Shown here: piece by piece, positions 42,203 through 51,056 of the stretch
Position numbering within the stretch: the stretch's first letter is position 1
Layout of the letters: every line of letters begins with the position of its first letter
Source of the DNA: Gammaproteobacteria bacterium
GTDB lineage: Bacteria > Pseudomonadota > Gammaproteobacteria > Pseudomonadales > Pseudomonadaceae
NCBI GenBank assembly: GCA_018816095.1
Contig: JAHIWP010000064.1
Location: forward strand, 1-64,000
DNA length: 64,000 nt
Reading direction: 5' to 3'
Position numbers and translations under genes: made by a program
Notes under the pieces: generated by a model
Seen by the model: only the letters and a program-made list of their open reading frames with translations
Told to the model about the DNA's origin: nothing
The model's database searches: none

Positions 42203-44710
42203 ATGAAGGTTCGCAGCAGTTCCGCTCGCAATTCGGGTTTGCATATCAGCGTGCTAGCCCTGGCGATTGCCACCAGCAGCCAGCTGATGGCGGCTGAGCC
42301 GGCCACCGAATACGTCGAGGTGGTCGGCCAGGCCGTCAGTATCGACAAGGCGCTGAAAGAGCAGCGCAGTTCCGGCAACGTAGAAAGCGTGGTGCACGCC
42401 GACGGCATCGGCCAACTGCCGGACGACAACGCCGCCGAAGCGCTGCAGCGCATTCCCGGCCTGTCGGTTGAGCGTGACCAGGGCGAAGGGCGCTTTGTCA
42501 GCGTGCGCGGCATCGGCCCCGACCTCAACAGTGTGACCATCAACGGCACCCTGGTGCCCTCGCCGGAAAGCGACCGCCGCGCCGTGGCCCTGGATGTATT
42601 GCCCTCCGAGTTGGTGCAGTCGCTGACGGTGGTTAAATCCCTGACCCCGGACATGGACGCCAACTCCCTCGGTGGTACGGTGGAAGTTGAAAGCCTTTCG
42701 GCATTCGACCATGACGGGCTGTTCTACACCGGCAGTGCCGAGGGCAGCTACGACGACAACACCGAACAAACCAGCCCTAAATTTTCCGGCGCGATCAGTG
42801 ATCGTTTCAGCCTGGGCGATGGCATTGACAACTTCGGCGTGGCCGCGGCCTTGAGCTGGCAGGAACGTGACTTTGGCTCGGATAACGTTGAGACCGGCGG
42901 CGCCTGGGACTTCGACAATGGCGCACGGCTGGAAGAGCTGGAACAGCGCGATTATCAGATCACCAGTGAGCGCACCGGCTTCGGTCTGAACTTCGATTAC
43001 AAGCCCGATGACCTCTCCAGCTACTACCTGCGCACCCTCTACAGCCGCTACAAAGACACTGAGACCCGCAATGCGGCCGGCGTCAAATTTGCCGATGCGC
43101 AATTGTCCGGCGAGCGCGGCGATGCCGAAGGCTACCGCGAGCTGAAGAGCCGCGAGGAAACTCAGGAAGTGCAGTCCTACGTGCTGGGCGGCGAGCGCAT
43201 GCTCGGCCTGTGGACCATCGGCACCCAGGCTGGTTTCAGCCGCTCCAGCGAAGACAGCCCGGAAGGCATCGCCGGCGCGACCTTCGAGGGTAACGATGAC
43301 TTCAACGATGCCGGCTTCAGCGACAGCAAGAAGCCGCACCTGAGCATCGACTCGGCGTTCTATGACCCCAACAACTTCACCCTCGACAGCGTCGACTGGG
43401 AAAAGCAGAACACCACCGACACCGAGAAGAACATCAAGCTCGACCTGGCCCGTGACTATGACGTCAAGGGCTATGCGGCGCAGGTCAAATTCGGCGGCAA
43501 ACTCAGCCGCCGGGAAAAAGACAACGACCTGGAAGCCTGGAAGTATGAGGACTTCGGCGATGTCGGCCTGAGCGATGCCCAGCTCAACCTCAGTCAGTTC
43601 AGCAAGGGCTCGGTGGATTACGGCCTGGGCCGCTTCGGCCCCGGTATCAGCGACAAGGCCATCGAACGTCTGCTCGGTGGCTTGAATAAGGCCGACTTCT
43701 ATAACGCAGAAGAGTCGCGGGTGAATGACTTCGAGATGAGCGAAGACATCAACGCCGCCTACCTGATGAATAGCCTCGATATCGATGATTGGCGTTTTAT
43801 CGCCGGGGTGCGTTACGAGGGCACCGAGTTTGAGGCCAAGGGCAGCGGCATCCGCGATGGGGTATTCGAGGACACCAAGAGCGACACGCGCTATGAGCAT
43901 TGGCTGCCGGGGCTGCATGCGCGCTACCAGCTCAACGCCAGCACCCAGCTGCGCGCTGCCTGGACCAACACCGTGGTACGGCCGACCTTCGGCCAGCTGG
44001 CGCCGGGCTTTGTGATCGACGGCGACGAGGCCAGTTTCGGTAACCCTGAGCTTGATCCGCTGGAATCGATGAACCTCGATTTTGGCATCGAACACTATAT
44101 GGGCCGTGCCGGTGTGGTCTCGGCGTTCGTGTTCTACAAGGACATCGACAGCTTCGTCTACAACACCGACCTGGCCGGCACCGGCGAATGGCTCGGGTTC
44201 GATGAGGCGCTGAGCTTTGCCAATGGCGACAGTGCCGAGCTGTATGGCCTGGAGCTGGCCTACTCACAGAAGTTCGACTGGTTGCCGGCACCCTGGAACG
44301 GGTTGCTGGTGGGGGCCAACGCCACCTTCAGCCGCTCCGACGCGAAGATCGAAGGGCAAGGCCAGTCGCGCAGCATCGACTTGCCGAACCAGTCGGATAC
44401 GGTCGGTAACCTGATGCTCGGCTGGGAAGACGACACGCTCAGCTTGCGCCTGTCGGCCAACTACAAATCCAGCTACCTGGCCGAAGTCGCGGCCATCGAC
44501 GACAAGGCCCATGACCTCTACGCCGACGAGCAATTATTCGTCGACTTCAGCGCCGGTTACTTCTTGACGCCTGTGCTGCAACTGACCTTCCAGGCGCAGA
44601 ACCTGACGGACGAGTCCTACTACGTCTACAGCGGCCGCCGCGACTTCAACGCTCAATACGAAGAGTACGGCCCGACCTACAAGCTCGGCCTGACCTTCAC
44701 CCACTTCTGA
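42203..44710 (+). CDS. TonB-dependent outer-membrane receptor (probable phytate/phosphoester uptake)
   Basis: This is an 835-residue TonB-dependent receptor. A signal peptide (MKVRSSSARNSGLHISVLALAIATSSQLMA) precedes a short TonB-box-like stretch (YVEVVGQA) and a plug domain (IGQLPDDNAAEALQRIPGLSVERDQGEGRFVSVRGIGPDLNSVTINGTLVPSPE). The 22-strand barrel ends in LGLTFTHF. The plug style matches the large receptor group abundant in Xanthomonas and Caulobacter for uptake of complex substrates. The ATG at 42203 is preferred over a GTG one codon earlier. The adjacent phytase, exbBD-tonB and PhoX suggest inositol phosphates or their products as ligand. Confidence 0.88.
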   Translation: MKVRSSSARNSGLHISVLALAIATSSQLMAAEPATEYVEVVGQAVSIDKALKEQRSSGNVESVVHADGIGQLPDDNAAEALQRIPGLSVERDQGEGRFVSVRGIGPDLNSVTINGTLVPSPESDRRAVALDVLPSELVQSLTVVKSLTPDMDANSLGGTVEVESLSAFDHDGLFYTGSAEGSYDDNTEQTSPKFSGAISDRFSLGDGIDNFGVAAALSWQERDFGSDNVETGGAWDFDNGARLEELEQRDYQITSERTGFGLNFDYKPDDLSSYYLRTLYSRYKDTETRNAAGVKFADAQLSGERGDAEGYRELKSREETQEVQSYVLGGERMLGLWTIGTQAGFSRSSEDSPEGIAGATFEGNDDFNDAGFSDSKKPHLSIDSAFYDPNNFTLDSVDWEKQNTTDTEKNIKLDLARDYDVKGYAAQVKFGGKLSRREKDNDLEAWKYEDFGDVGLSDAQLNLSQFSKGSVDYGLGRFGPGISDKAIERLLGGLNKADFYNAEESRVNDFEMSEDINAAYLMNSLDIDDWRFIAGVRYEGTEFEAKGSGIRDGVFEDTKSDTRYEHWLPGLHARYQLNASTQLRAAWTNTVVRPTFGQLAPGFVIDGDEASFGNPELDPLESMNLDFGIEHYMGRAGVVSAFVFYKDIDSFVYNTDLAGTGEWLGFDEALSFANGDSAELYGLELAYSQKFDWLPAPWNGLLVGANATFSRSDAKIEGQGQSRSIDLPNQSDTVGNLMLGWEDDTLSLRLSANYKSSYLAEVAAIDDKAHDLYADEQLFVDFSAGYFLTPVLQLTFQAQNLTDESYYVYSGRRDFNAQYEEYGPTYKLGLTFTHF

Positions 44711-44781
44711 TCTATGTGCCGGTTGGGTGCGCCGCGCGCGTGCCCGGTTGGCTGTTACGTTTTTAGTAAGGATTTGCCTGT

Positions 44782-46707
44782 ATGCCTCTTTCGTTTGTTA
44801 AGAAAAATCTGTTGCTCGCCAGCCTGATCGCCTTGAGTGCTTGCCAGAACTCGGTGGCCGATAAACCCACTGCAGCCTTGAGCCTGCAAGCGCTTGCCAG
44901 CCCAAGCATGAAGTCGGTCGAGGCAGCGCAATGGCTCGCCAGCGACAGCTTCTGGCCAGGTGCCGAGCGCCTGCAGAGCAGTGAGAAGCAGGGCCTGTTT
45001 GTGCTCGATGGTCAGGGCGCGACCCTGAGCCAACTACCCGGCAGCTTTGCCAGCATCGATCACCGCGTCGGCCCGCGCGGCCTGCTGGTGGCGGCGCTGG
45101 ATGTCGACCGTCAGCAGGCCATGCTGGTCAACCTGGCGAATCAGCGCTGGGGCGAGCCGCTGTACCTGCCGCGCCCGGACTACAAGATTGATGGCCTGTG
45201 CCTGTACCGCGATGCGGCGCACAACGCGTTTGTCTTTCTGGTCGGTGAGGAAGGCATCGGCGAGCAGTGGCTGGTGGCCCAGAACGAGGTCCCGCTGTCG
45301 GCGCCCAAGCGCGTGCGTGGTATGAGCCTGCCGCCGGCCAGCGAGCACTGCCAGGTCGATGATCAGGCCGAGCGCTTGTATGTCAACGAGGAAGGCGTCG
45401 GCCTGTGGGCCTACGCCGCCCATGCCGAAGCGGATCTGGTGCGCGAGCCGGTGGGCCTGGTGCAGCCGTTCGGTGATATCGGCAAGGCGCTCGCCGGCAT
45501 GGCCGTGGTGCCGAGTGGGGTGTTGGCGTTGGACCCGGAACGCAACAGCCTGCACCGCTATCAGCGCGGCGAGGAGGGCTGGCAGGCCCAGCCGGTGCTG
45601 CCCTTGGGCAAGCTGAATGAGCCGGAAGGCCTCAGTGTGCGTGCGGTTGCGGGCGGCCTGGAGCTGCTGGTGCGCGATGACGATGGCCTGCAGCACGGGC
45701 AGCTGGCCTGGCAGGCGCAAGCCCCTGAGCCGCACGCGGCGCTGCCGATTCTGCCGGTACAGGTGCAAACCGACCCGGTACCGAGTTTGGGCGATGCCGC
45801 TGATGACCCGGCTATCTGGGTGCATCCCAGCGACCCGCGCAAGAGCCGCGTATTGGGCACCGACAAGCAGGGCGGTCTGCTGGCCTATGACCTGGCCGGC
45901 AAGCAGCTGCAGGACCTGCGCGTTGGGCGGATGAACAACGTCGATGTGCGTGCCGGCTTTGACCTCAATGGCGAGCTGGTTGACCTGGCCGTGGCCAGCA
46001 ACCGTGATCAGAACAGCCTGCAGTTGTTCGCCATCGACCGCAGCAGCGGCGAGTTGCGCAACTTGGGTCAGCTGCCCACATCGCTCAAGGACATCTACGG
46101 CCTGTGCATGTTCAAGGATTCCGCCGGGGCTATTTATGCGATTCCCAACGACAAGGACGGCACCTTTCTGCAGTACCGCCTGAGTGCGGACGCGGGGCAG
46201 ATCAAGGGTGAGCTGGTCCGCCAGTTCAAGGTGGCAAGCCAACCGGAAGGTTGCGTTACCGATGACCGCAACCAGCGTCTGTTTGTCGGCGAAGAGGATG
46301 TCGCGGTCTGGGCGCTAGATGCCCGCGCCGATGCGCCAACCCAGCTGGAACAGGTGATTGCGGCCGGTGAGGTGGTGCATGACGACATCGAAGGCCTGGC
46401 GATTTACCAGGGCGCGACCCGCAACTACCTGGTGATTTCCAGCCAGGGCAACGACAGCTACGTGGTGCTCGATGCTACGGCGCCCTATGCCGTGCGCGGC
46501 GCATTTCGCATCGGCCTGAACGCACAGCTGGGTATCGATGGCGCCTCTGAGACCGACGGCCTGGACGTTACCTCGGCCAACCTCGGCGGCATTTGGAGCA
46601 ACGGCATGCTGGTGGTGCAGGACGGTCGCAAGCGCATGCCCGAAGACCGGCAGAACTACAAATACCTGCCCTGGACCGCTGTGGCTGAAGCGCTCGATCT
46701 GGAATAG
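44782..46707 (+). CDS. Two-domain beta-propeller phytase lipoprotein
   Basis: This is a 641-residue secreted lipoprotein. The lipobox LSAC puts the lipidated Cys at residue 21 (LIALSACQNS). The C-terminal half (about 325-641) is a beta-propeller phytase domain with the DDPAIWVHP motif at about 341-349. Further repeats are IYGLCMFKD, QPEGCVTDDRNQRLFVGEED and DIEGLAIYQG. The N-terminal half (about 35-320) is a second, more diverged propeller-like domain with corresponding repeats. Two-domain phytases of this class cleave phytate to lower inositol phosphates in a Ca2+-dependent manner. It probably acts at the cell surface or in the periplasm beside the TonB-dependent receptor. Confidence 0.87.
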   Translation: MPLSFVKKNLLLASLIALSACQNSVADKPTAALSLQALASPSMKSVEAAQWLASDSFWPGAERLQSSEKQGLFVLDGQGATLSQLPGSFASIDHRVGPRGLLVAALDVDRQQAMLVNLANQRWGEPLYLPRPDYKIDGLCLYRDAAHNAFVFLVGEEGIGEQWLVAQNEVPLSAPKRVRGMSLPPASEHCQVDDQAERLYVNEEGVGLWAYAAHAEADLVREPVGLVQPFGDIGKALAGMAVVPSGVLALDPERNSLHRYQRGEEGWQAQPVLPLGKLNEPEGLSVRAVAGGLELLVRDDDGLQHGQLAWQAQAPEPHAALPILPVQVQTDPVPSLGDAADDPAIWVHPSDPRKSRVLGTDKQGGLLAYDLAGKQLQDLRVGRMNNVDVRAGFDLNGELVDLAVASNRDQNSLQLFAIDRSSGELRNLGQLPTSLKDIYGLCMFKDSAGAIYAIPNDKDGTFLQYRLSADAGQIKGELVRQFKVASQPEGCVTDDRNQRLFVGEEDVAVWALDARADAPTQLEQVIAAGEVVHDDIEGLAIYQGATRNYLVISSQGNDSYVVLDATAPYAVRGAFRIGLNAQLGIDGASETDGLDVTSANLGGIWSNGMLVVQDGRKRMPEDRQNYKYLPWTAVAEALDLE

Positions 46708-46794
46708 CCCGCGCGGTCGTCATCAATTGGCAACACAAACGTAATCGAATAGCGGCCGAGGGTTTTCCTCGGCGCGCGATGCAAGGAGACACCT

Positions 46795-47505
46795 ATGCAC
46801 AACACCTTCGAACAGATGACCGTCTGGGGTCTGATCAGTAATGCCAGCCTGCTGGTGCAGGCGGTGATGCTGATTCTGCTGCTGGCCTCGCTGCTTAGCT
46901 GGTACCTGATCATCCAACGCAGCGCCGTACTGCGTCGTAACGAACGTCTGATGAAGGACTTCCAGCTGCGTTTTCGCAGCGGTCACGATCTTGCCAAGCT
47001 GTACCGCGAGGGCAGCGATGGGGTGGATGAGGATGCCGGTTTGCAGCAGATCTTCCAGGCGGGCTACCACGAGTTTGCGCAGCTCAAGCGCGAGCCAGGG
47101 ATTGCCGGTGAATTGGTGATCGACGGCGTCGAGCGCTCGTTGTTGGTGGCCATCAGCGAGCAGGAAGAACGCCTGGAAAAGGGCCTGCCGTTTCTCGCCA
47201 CCGTCGGCTCGGTCAGTCCCTATATCGGCCTGTTCGGCACCGTCTGGGGCATCATGAATTCCTTTATCGGCTTGTCCCAGGTGCAGCAGGCGACGCTCTC
47301 GACGGTCGCCCCGGGCATCGCTGAAGCGCTGATCGCCACGGCCATTGGCCTGTTCGCAGCGATTCCCGCGGTGATCGCCTACAACCGCTTCAGTGCCCGG
47401 GTCGCCACCCTAAGCACACGCTACTACGGCTTTGGTAACGAACTGCAGGCGCGTTTGCACCGCAAGCTGCACGCCGCCAGCAGCCACGTCAGCGCCGCCG
47501 CCTGA
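46795..47505 (+). CDS. exbB: ExbB/TolQ/MotA-family proton channel subunit
   Basis: This 236-residue inner-membrane protein has three predicted helices (about 18-40, 138-160 and 175-197) and the family stretch GLFGTVWGIMNSFIGLSQVQQATLSTVAPGIAEALIATAIGLFAAIPAVIAYN. It forms the proton-driven motor with ExbD that energises TonB. AAGGAG lies upstream of the ATG. exbD follows after 10 bp. Its location makes it a dedicated motor for the receptor in this operon rather than the housekeeping copy; this is inference. Confidence 0.9.
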   Translation: MHNTFEQMTVWGLISNASLLVQAVMLILLLASLLSWYLIIQRSAVLRRNERLMKDFQLRFRSGHDLAKLYREGSDGVDEDAGLQQIFQAGYHEFAQLKREPGIAGELVIDGVERSLLVAISEQEERLEKGLPFLATVGSVSPYIGLFGTVWGIMNSFIGLSQVQQATLSTVAPGIAEALIATAIGLFAAIPAVIAYNRFSARVATLSTRYYGFGNELQARLHRKLHAASSHVSAAA

Positions 47506-47515
47506 GGAGCCCGCC

Positions 47516-47959
47516 ATGCGCAAGCCGATAAACAAACACGCGCCAAAGGCTGAGATGAATGTGGTGCCTTACATCGACGTGATGCTGGTGCTGCTGGTGA
47601 TCTTTATGGTCACCGCGCCCATGCTTACCCAGGGTGTAAAGGTCGAGTTGCCCAAGGTCGCCAGCGAAGCGCTGCCCACCGATACCCAGCAGCAAATCCT
47701 CACCCTTTCGGTGCAGGCGGACGGTGGCTATTACTGGAACCTGGGCAACGAGTTGAACACCGAACAGCAGACCGACAGCAGCGTGGGCCTTGAAGAAATG
47801 ACCGCCCAGATTATGCAGATCATCGCTGAGCGTGGTGACACCCAGGTGTATATCCGCGCCGACCAGGCTACCGATTACGCCACCGTGGTCGCCGGTATCG
47901 CCGCCTTGCAGAAGGGCGGGGTGAGCAACCTTGGCCTGATCACCGAGGCCCCGCAGTGA
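47516..47959 (+). CDS. exbD: ExbD/TolR-family motor subunit
   Basis: This 147-residue protein has a single N-terminal helix bearing the essential Asp (NVVPYIDVMLVLLVIFMVTAPML, Asp21) and a periplasmic domain from about residue 45. The ATG at 47516 is chosen because it gives the normal short ExbD N-terminus; the longer open frame overlaps exbB. GAGGAG lies upstream. Its stop overlaps the tonB start by 4 bp. Confidence 0.92.
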   Translation: MRKPINKHAPKAEMNVVPYIDVMLVLLVIFMVTAPMLTQGVKVELPKVASEALPTDTQQQILTLSVQADGGYYWNLGNELNTEQQTDSSVGLEEMTAQIMQIIAERGDTQVYIRADQATDYATVVAGIAALQKGGVSNLGLITEAPQ

Positions 47960-48762
47960 GCAGCGCGCTGATGGACAGTTCCACCTCAATCGCCTGGCCG
48001 AGACTGCCAATCTCGCGTCTGCGCAATGCCCAGGCTGCGCTACTGACTCTGGCCCTACATGGCGTGGTGTTGGCGTTGTTGCTGGCCAACTGGCCGGTGG
48101 AAAAGCCCGCGGCGCCGAGCATCAGTACCATCAGCATGCAGTTGCTCAGCCTGCCGCCACCGGCGCCGGTGGTGGAAGTCCCGCCGCCTGTGCCGATCGA
48201 AGCGCCGCAGCCGCAAGTGCGTGCGCCGGTGGAGCCGCAGATTGACCCACGTATCGCCCAGCAAAAACTGGAGCAAGCGGCCCTGGCGCATAAGCGTGTT
48301 GAGCAGGAGAAGCTTGAGCAGGAACGCCAGCGACTTGAACTCAAACGTCAGGAGCAGGCCCGGCAAGAACAGCAAGAGCGCCAGCAGGCGCAACAACGCC
48401 AAGCCGCCGAACAGCTTGCCGCGCAGCAGCGTCAGCAAGCCGCCGATGCTGCTGCCGAGCAGGCGCGTCAGGCCGAAGCCGCTGCGGCGGCGAGCCGTCA
48501 GTACCTGCCGATTGCCAAGCAGGCACCGGCTTACCCTCAGCGTGCGCTGGACAAAGGCATTGAGGGCGAATGCACCGTCAGCTACACAGTTAACGCCCAG
48601 GGCCGGGTTGAGCAGCCCAAGGTGGTGGGTGCCTGCCATCCCTTGTTTATTCGACCGTCCTTGGCCGCCGCGCAGAGCTTTCGCTATCAGCCACGGGTGA
48701 TCGATGGCCGCGCCGTTGCCGTGCCCAATGTGAAAAACACCTTTACCTACCGTATTGAATAA
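47956..48762 (+). CDS. tonB: TonB-family energy transducer with a TolA-like helical spacer
   Basis: This 268-residue protein has one membrane helix (about 26-48), a Pro-rich segment (PPPAPVVEVPPPVPIEAPQPQ), a long Gln/Arg/Ala-rich helix (about 97-180) resembling TolA, and a TonB C-terminal domain (about 182-268). The C-terminal domain includes PAYPQRALDKGIEGECTVSYTV. It transmits ExbBD energy to the outer-membrane receptor. The GTG at 47956 overlaps exbD by 4 bp and has GAGG upstream; an ATG at 47971 is an alternative. Confidence 0.88.
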   Translation: MSSALMDSSTSIAWPRLPISRLRNAQAALLTLALHGVVLALLLANWPVEKPAAPSISTISMQLLSLPPPAPVVEVPPPVPIEAPQPQVRAPVEPQIDPRIAQQKLEQAALAHKRVEQEKLEQERQRLELKRQEQARQEQQERQQAQQRQAAEQLAAQQRQQAADAAAEQARQAEAAAAASRQYLPIAKQAPAYPQRALDKGIEGECTVSYTVNAQGRVEQPKVVGACHPLFIRPSLAAAQSFRYQPRVIDGRAVAVPNVKNTFTYRIE

Positions 48763-48838
48763 ACCCATGCCCGCTGCCCAGGCTGCTCTGTGTAGAGCTG
48801 CGCGGGCCGGTGCGCGCCAACCTTTTGCGAGAGCCGTG

Positions 48839-50794
48839 ATGAACCAGGATCACCAACAGTTTCACGCCAGCCTTGAAGCCCACGATGATGTGGCGATCAA
48901 CCCCAGCGCCAACCCGGGGCTAAGTGATTTGCTCAATCCTGCGCGGCGCAATGTGCTCAAGGGCGGCCTCACCCTGGCCGCGCTGGGCTTCTTCGCCGGC
49001 GGTATCAGTGCCTGTCGCAGTGCCGGAGCCAGCCCGCTGCTGGGCTTTAAGGGCGTGCCAGTGCAGATCGATCCACAGTTCGACCGTGTGCTTGTCGCCG
49101 AAGGCTATCGCGCCACGCCATTTTTCTCCTGGGGCGACCCGGTCGAGGCTGGCGCGCCGCAGTGGAACCCGGATGCCAGTGACGACTGGCAGGCGCAACT
49201 CAAGCAGGCCGGTGACAACCACGACGGCATGGATTTCTTCGCTTTCGAAGGTGAAACAGACCGCGGCCTGCTGGTGATGAACCACGAATACGTCAACCCG
49301 CCGCTGCACCCCAGCAGCCTGATCGACCAGAGCAAGCCACGGCCGCTGAATGAGGTGCGCAAGGAGCAGGCAGCCCATGGTGTGTCGGTGATTGAGGTGC
49401 AGAAGGGGGCAGACGGGCAGTGGCAACGGGTGATGGATTCGCCCTACAACCGCCGTATCAGCGCCCTGACCGCCATGCGCATCACCGGCCCGCTGGCTGG
49501 GCACGCGCTTATGCAAACCGTTGCCGACCCCGCAGGTCTTGAAGTGCTCGGCACCCTCAACAACTGCGCCACCGGCGTCACGCCCTGGGGCACTTTCCTC
49601 ACCTGCGAGGAAAACTGGCACAACTACTTTATCAACCGTGATCAGGCTGACTACGCCAGCCGCGTGTCGCACAAGCGCTATGGCCTGGCCAAAGAGGGCA
49701 CCAGTAAAAACTATGCCTGGGAAAGCGCCGACCCGCGCTTCAACGCCACTCCCGATCCGCAGCAAGCCCACGGTGGTTACGTCAACGAGCCTCATCGCTT
49801 TGGTTGGGTGGTGGAAATCGACCCTTTTGATCCGCAGGCGCAGCCGATCAAACGCACCGCATTTGGTCGTTTCAGTCGCGAATGTGCGGCCCTGAGCCTG
49901 GGCGATGACGGGCGTATGGCGTTCTACTCCGGCGACGATGCCAAGGGCGAGTACGTCTACAAGTTCGTCCCCAGCGGGCGCTTTGATGCGGCCAACCCCA
50001 AGGCCAACCGCGACCTGCTGGATGAAGGCACCTTGTATGTGGCGCGTTTCAATGCCGATGGCTCCGGCCAATGGCTAGCTCTGGTACACGGGCAAAACGG
50101 CCTGACCAGCGCCAGTGGCTTTGCCAGCCAGGCCGAAGTACTGCTCAATGCCCGTGCCGCTGCTGACTTGGTTGGCGCAACGCCGATGGATCGCCCCGAA
50201 TGGGCAACCGTTCACCCGACCAGCCGTGAGGTGTATGTCGCTCTGACCAATAACGACGGCCGGGGCGATAAGCAGCCCACCGACAAAGCCAACCCGCGTC
50301 CGCAGAACTTGCATGGGCAGATCCTGCGCTTTAACGAGCAGGGCGCTGACCCTACGGCTGAAACTTTCACCTGGGAGCTGTTCCTGTTGGCCGGCGAGCC
50401 AAAAGGCGCTAAGGATGCCAACGGCAAGGCGGTGCCTGCCAATCTCACCGGCACCATCAACGGCGACATCTTTTCCTCCCCCGATGGCCTGGCCTTTGAC
50501 AGCCACGGCCGCCTGTGGATTCAGACCGACTACGGTGACGATGAAGCGGCGATGCAGCGCATGGGCTGTAACCAGTTGCTCTGCGCCGACCCGAGCACCC
50601 GCGAGGTCAGGCGCTTTCTGGTTGGTCCGCGCGGGTGCGAGATCACCGGCCTGGCCTGGAGCCTGGATGGCAAAGCAATGTGGGCGAATGTGCAGCACCC
50701 GGGTATCAGCTACCCGGCCAGCGACGGCCAAACCCGGCCGCGCTCGACCACCGTGCTGATTACTAAAAATGATGGCGGGGTGATTGGCAGTTGA
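48839..50794 (+). CDS. phoX: PhoX-family alkaline phosphatase, Tat-exported
   Basis: This 651-residue Ca2+/Fe-dependent phosphatase acts on phosphate monoesters. A twin-arginine motif (PARRNVLKGG, R36-R37) precedes a hydrophobic stretch that is probably cut near ISAC. Family motifs are MNHEYVNP (about 147-154), NNCATGVTPWGTFLTCEENW (about 241-260) and DNDGRGD-type loops. PhoX would remove phosphate from the lower inositol phosphates made by the phytase. The ATG at 48839 is chosen over the open frame from 48755, which overlaps the tonB end. Confidence 0.9.
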   Translation: MNQDHQQFHASLEAHDDVAINPSANPGLSDLLNPARRNVLKGGLTLAALGFFAGGISACRSAGASPLLGFKGVPVQIDPQFDRVLVAEGYRATPFFSWGDPVEAGAPQWNPDASDDWQAQLKQAGDNHDGMDFFAFEGETDRGLLVMNHEYVNPPLHPSSLIDQSKPRPLNEVRKEQAAHGVSVIEVQKGADGQWQRVMDSPYNRRISALTAMRITGPLAGHALMQTVADPAGLEVLGTLNNCATGVTPWGTFLTCEENWHNYFINRDQADYASRVSHKRYGLAKEGTSKNYAWESADPRFNATPDPQQAHGGYVNEPHRFGWVVEIDPFDPQAQPIKRTAFGRFSRECAALSLGDDGRMAFYSGDDAKGEYVYKFVPSGRFDAANPKANRDLLDEGTLYVARFNADGSGQWLALVHGQNGLTSASGFASQAEVLLNARAAADLVGATPMDRPEWATVHPTSREVYVALTNNDGRGDKQPTDKANPRPQNLHGQILRFNEQGADPTAETFTWELFLLAGEPKGAKDANGKAVPANLTGTINGDIFSSPDGLAFDSHGRLWIQTDYGDDEAAMQRMGCNQLLCADPSTREVRRFLVGPRGCEITGLAWSLDGKAMWANVQHPGISYPASDGQTRPRSTTVLITKNDGGVIGS

Positions 50795-51056
50795 ACGGCT
50801 AAAAAAAATCTGTGGACCTGCTAGGTTTGATCAAAAACTCGTAGGGCCCGTTATGACTAATAGCCAGACACTGCCTGGCTTGTAAGCAGTTCACCGACTG
50901 ATCTTGCTTTGTGCGAAGGGGCTGAAGAGGTTTTATTCTCGCAAACGCCGTGTGCAGGGCTGCTGCAACAATGCTGTAAGCCGTTCTTGTGCGAGATGTT
51001 CGAGTGAAGAGGCAGTACCTGGATGCCGTTTGGCTGTATCCAGGTACCGGACCAAT

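Noticed and set aside
42254..44095. 613-codon minus-strand open frame opposite the TonB-dependent receptor
   Set aside because: It is a GC-rich antisense shadow. The plus-strand receptor has signal peptide, plug and barrel features, while the antisense product has no recognisable domain.
45034..46242. 402-codon minus-strand frame opposite the phytase
   Set aside because: Antisense shadow of a well-supported lipoprotein; no family resemblance or ribosome-binding site.
48920..50071. 383-codon minus-strand frame opposite phoX
   Set aside because: Antisense to a gene with clear PhoX motifs; composition is typical of a mirrored coding frame.
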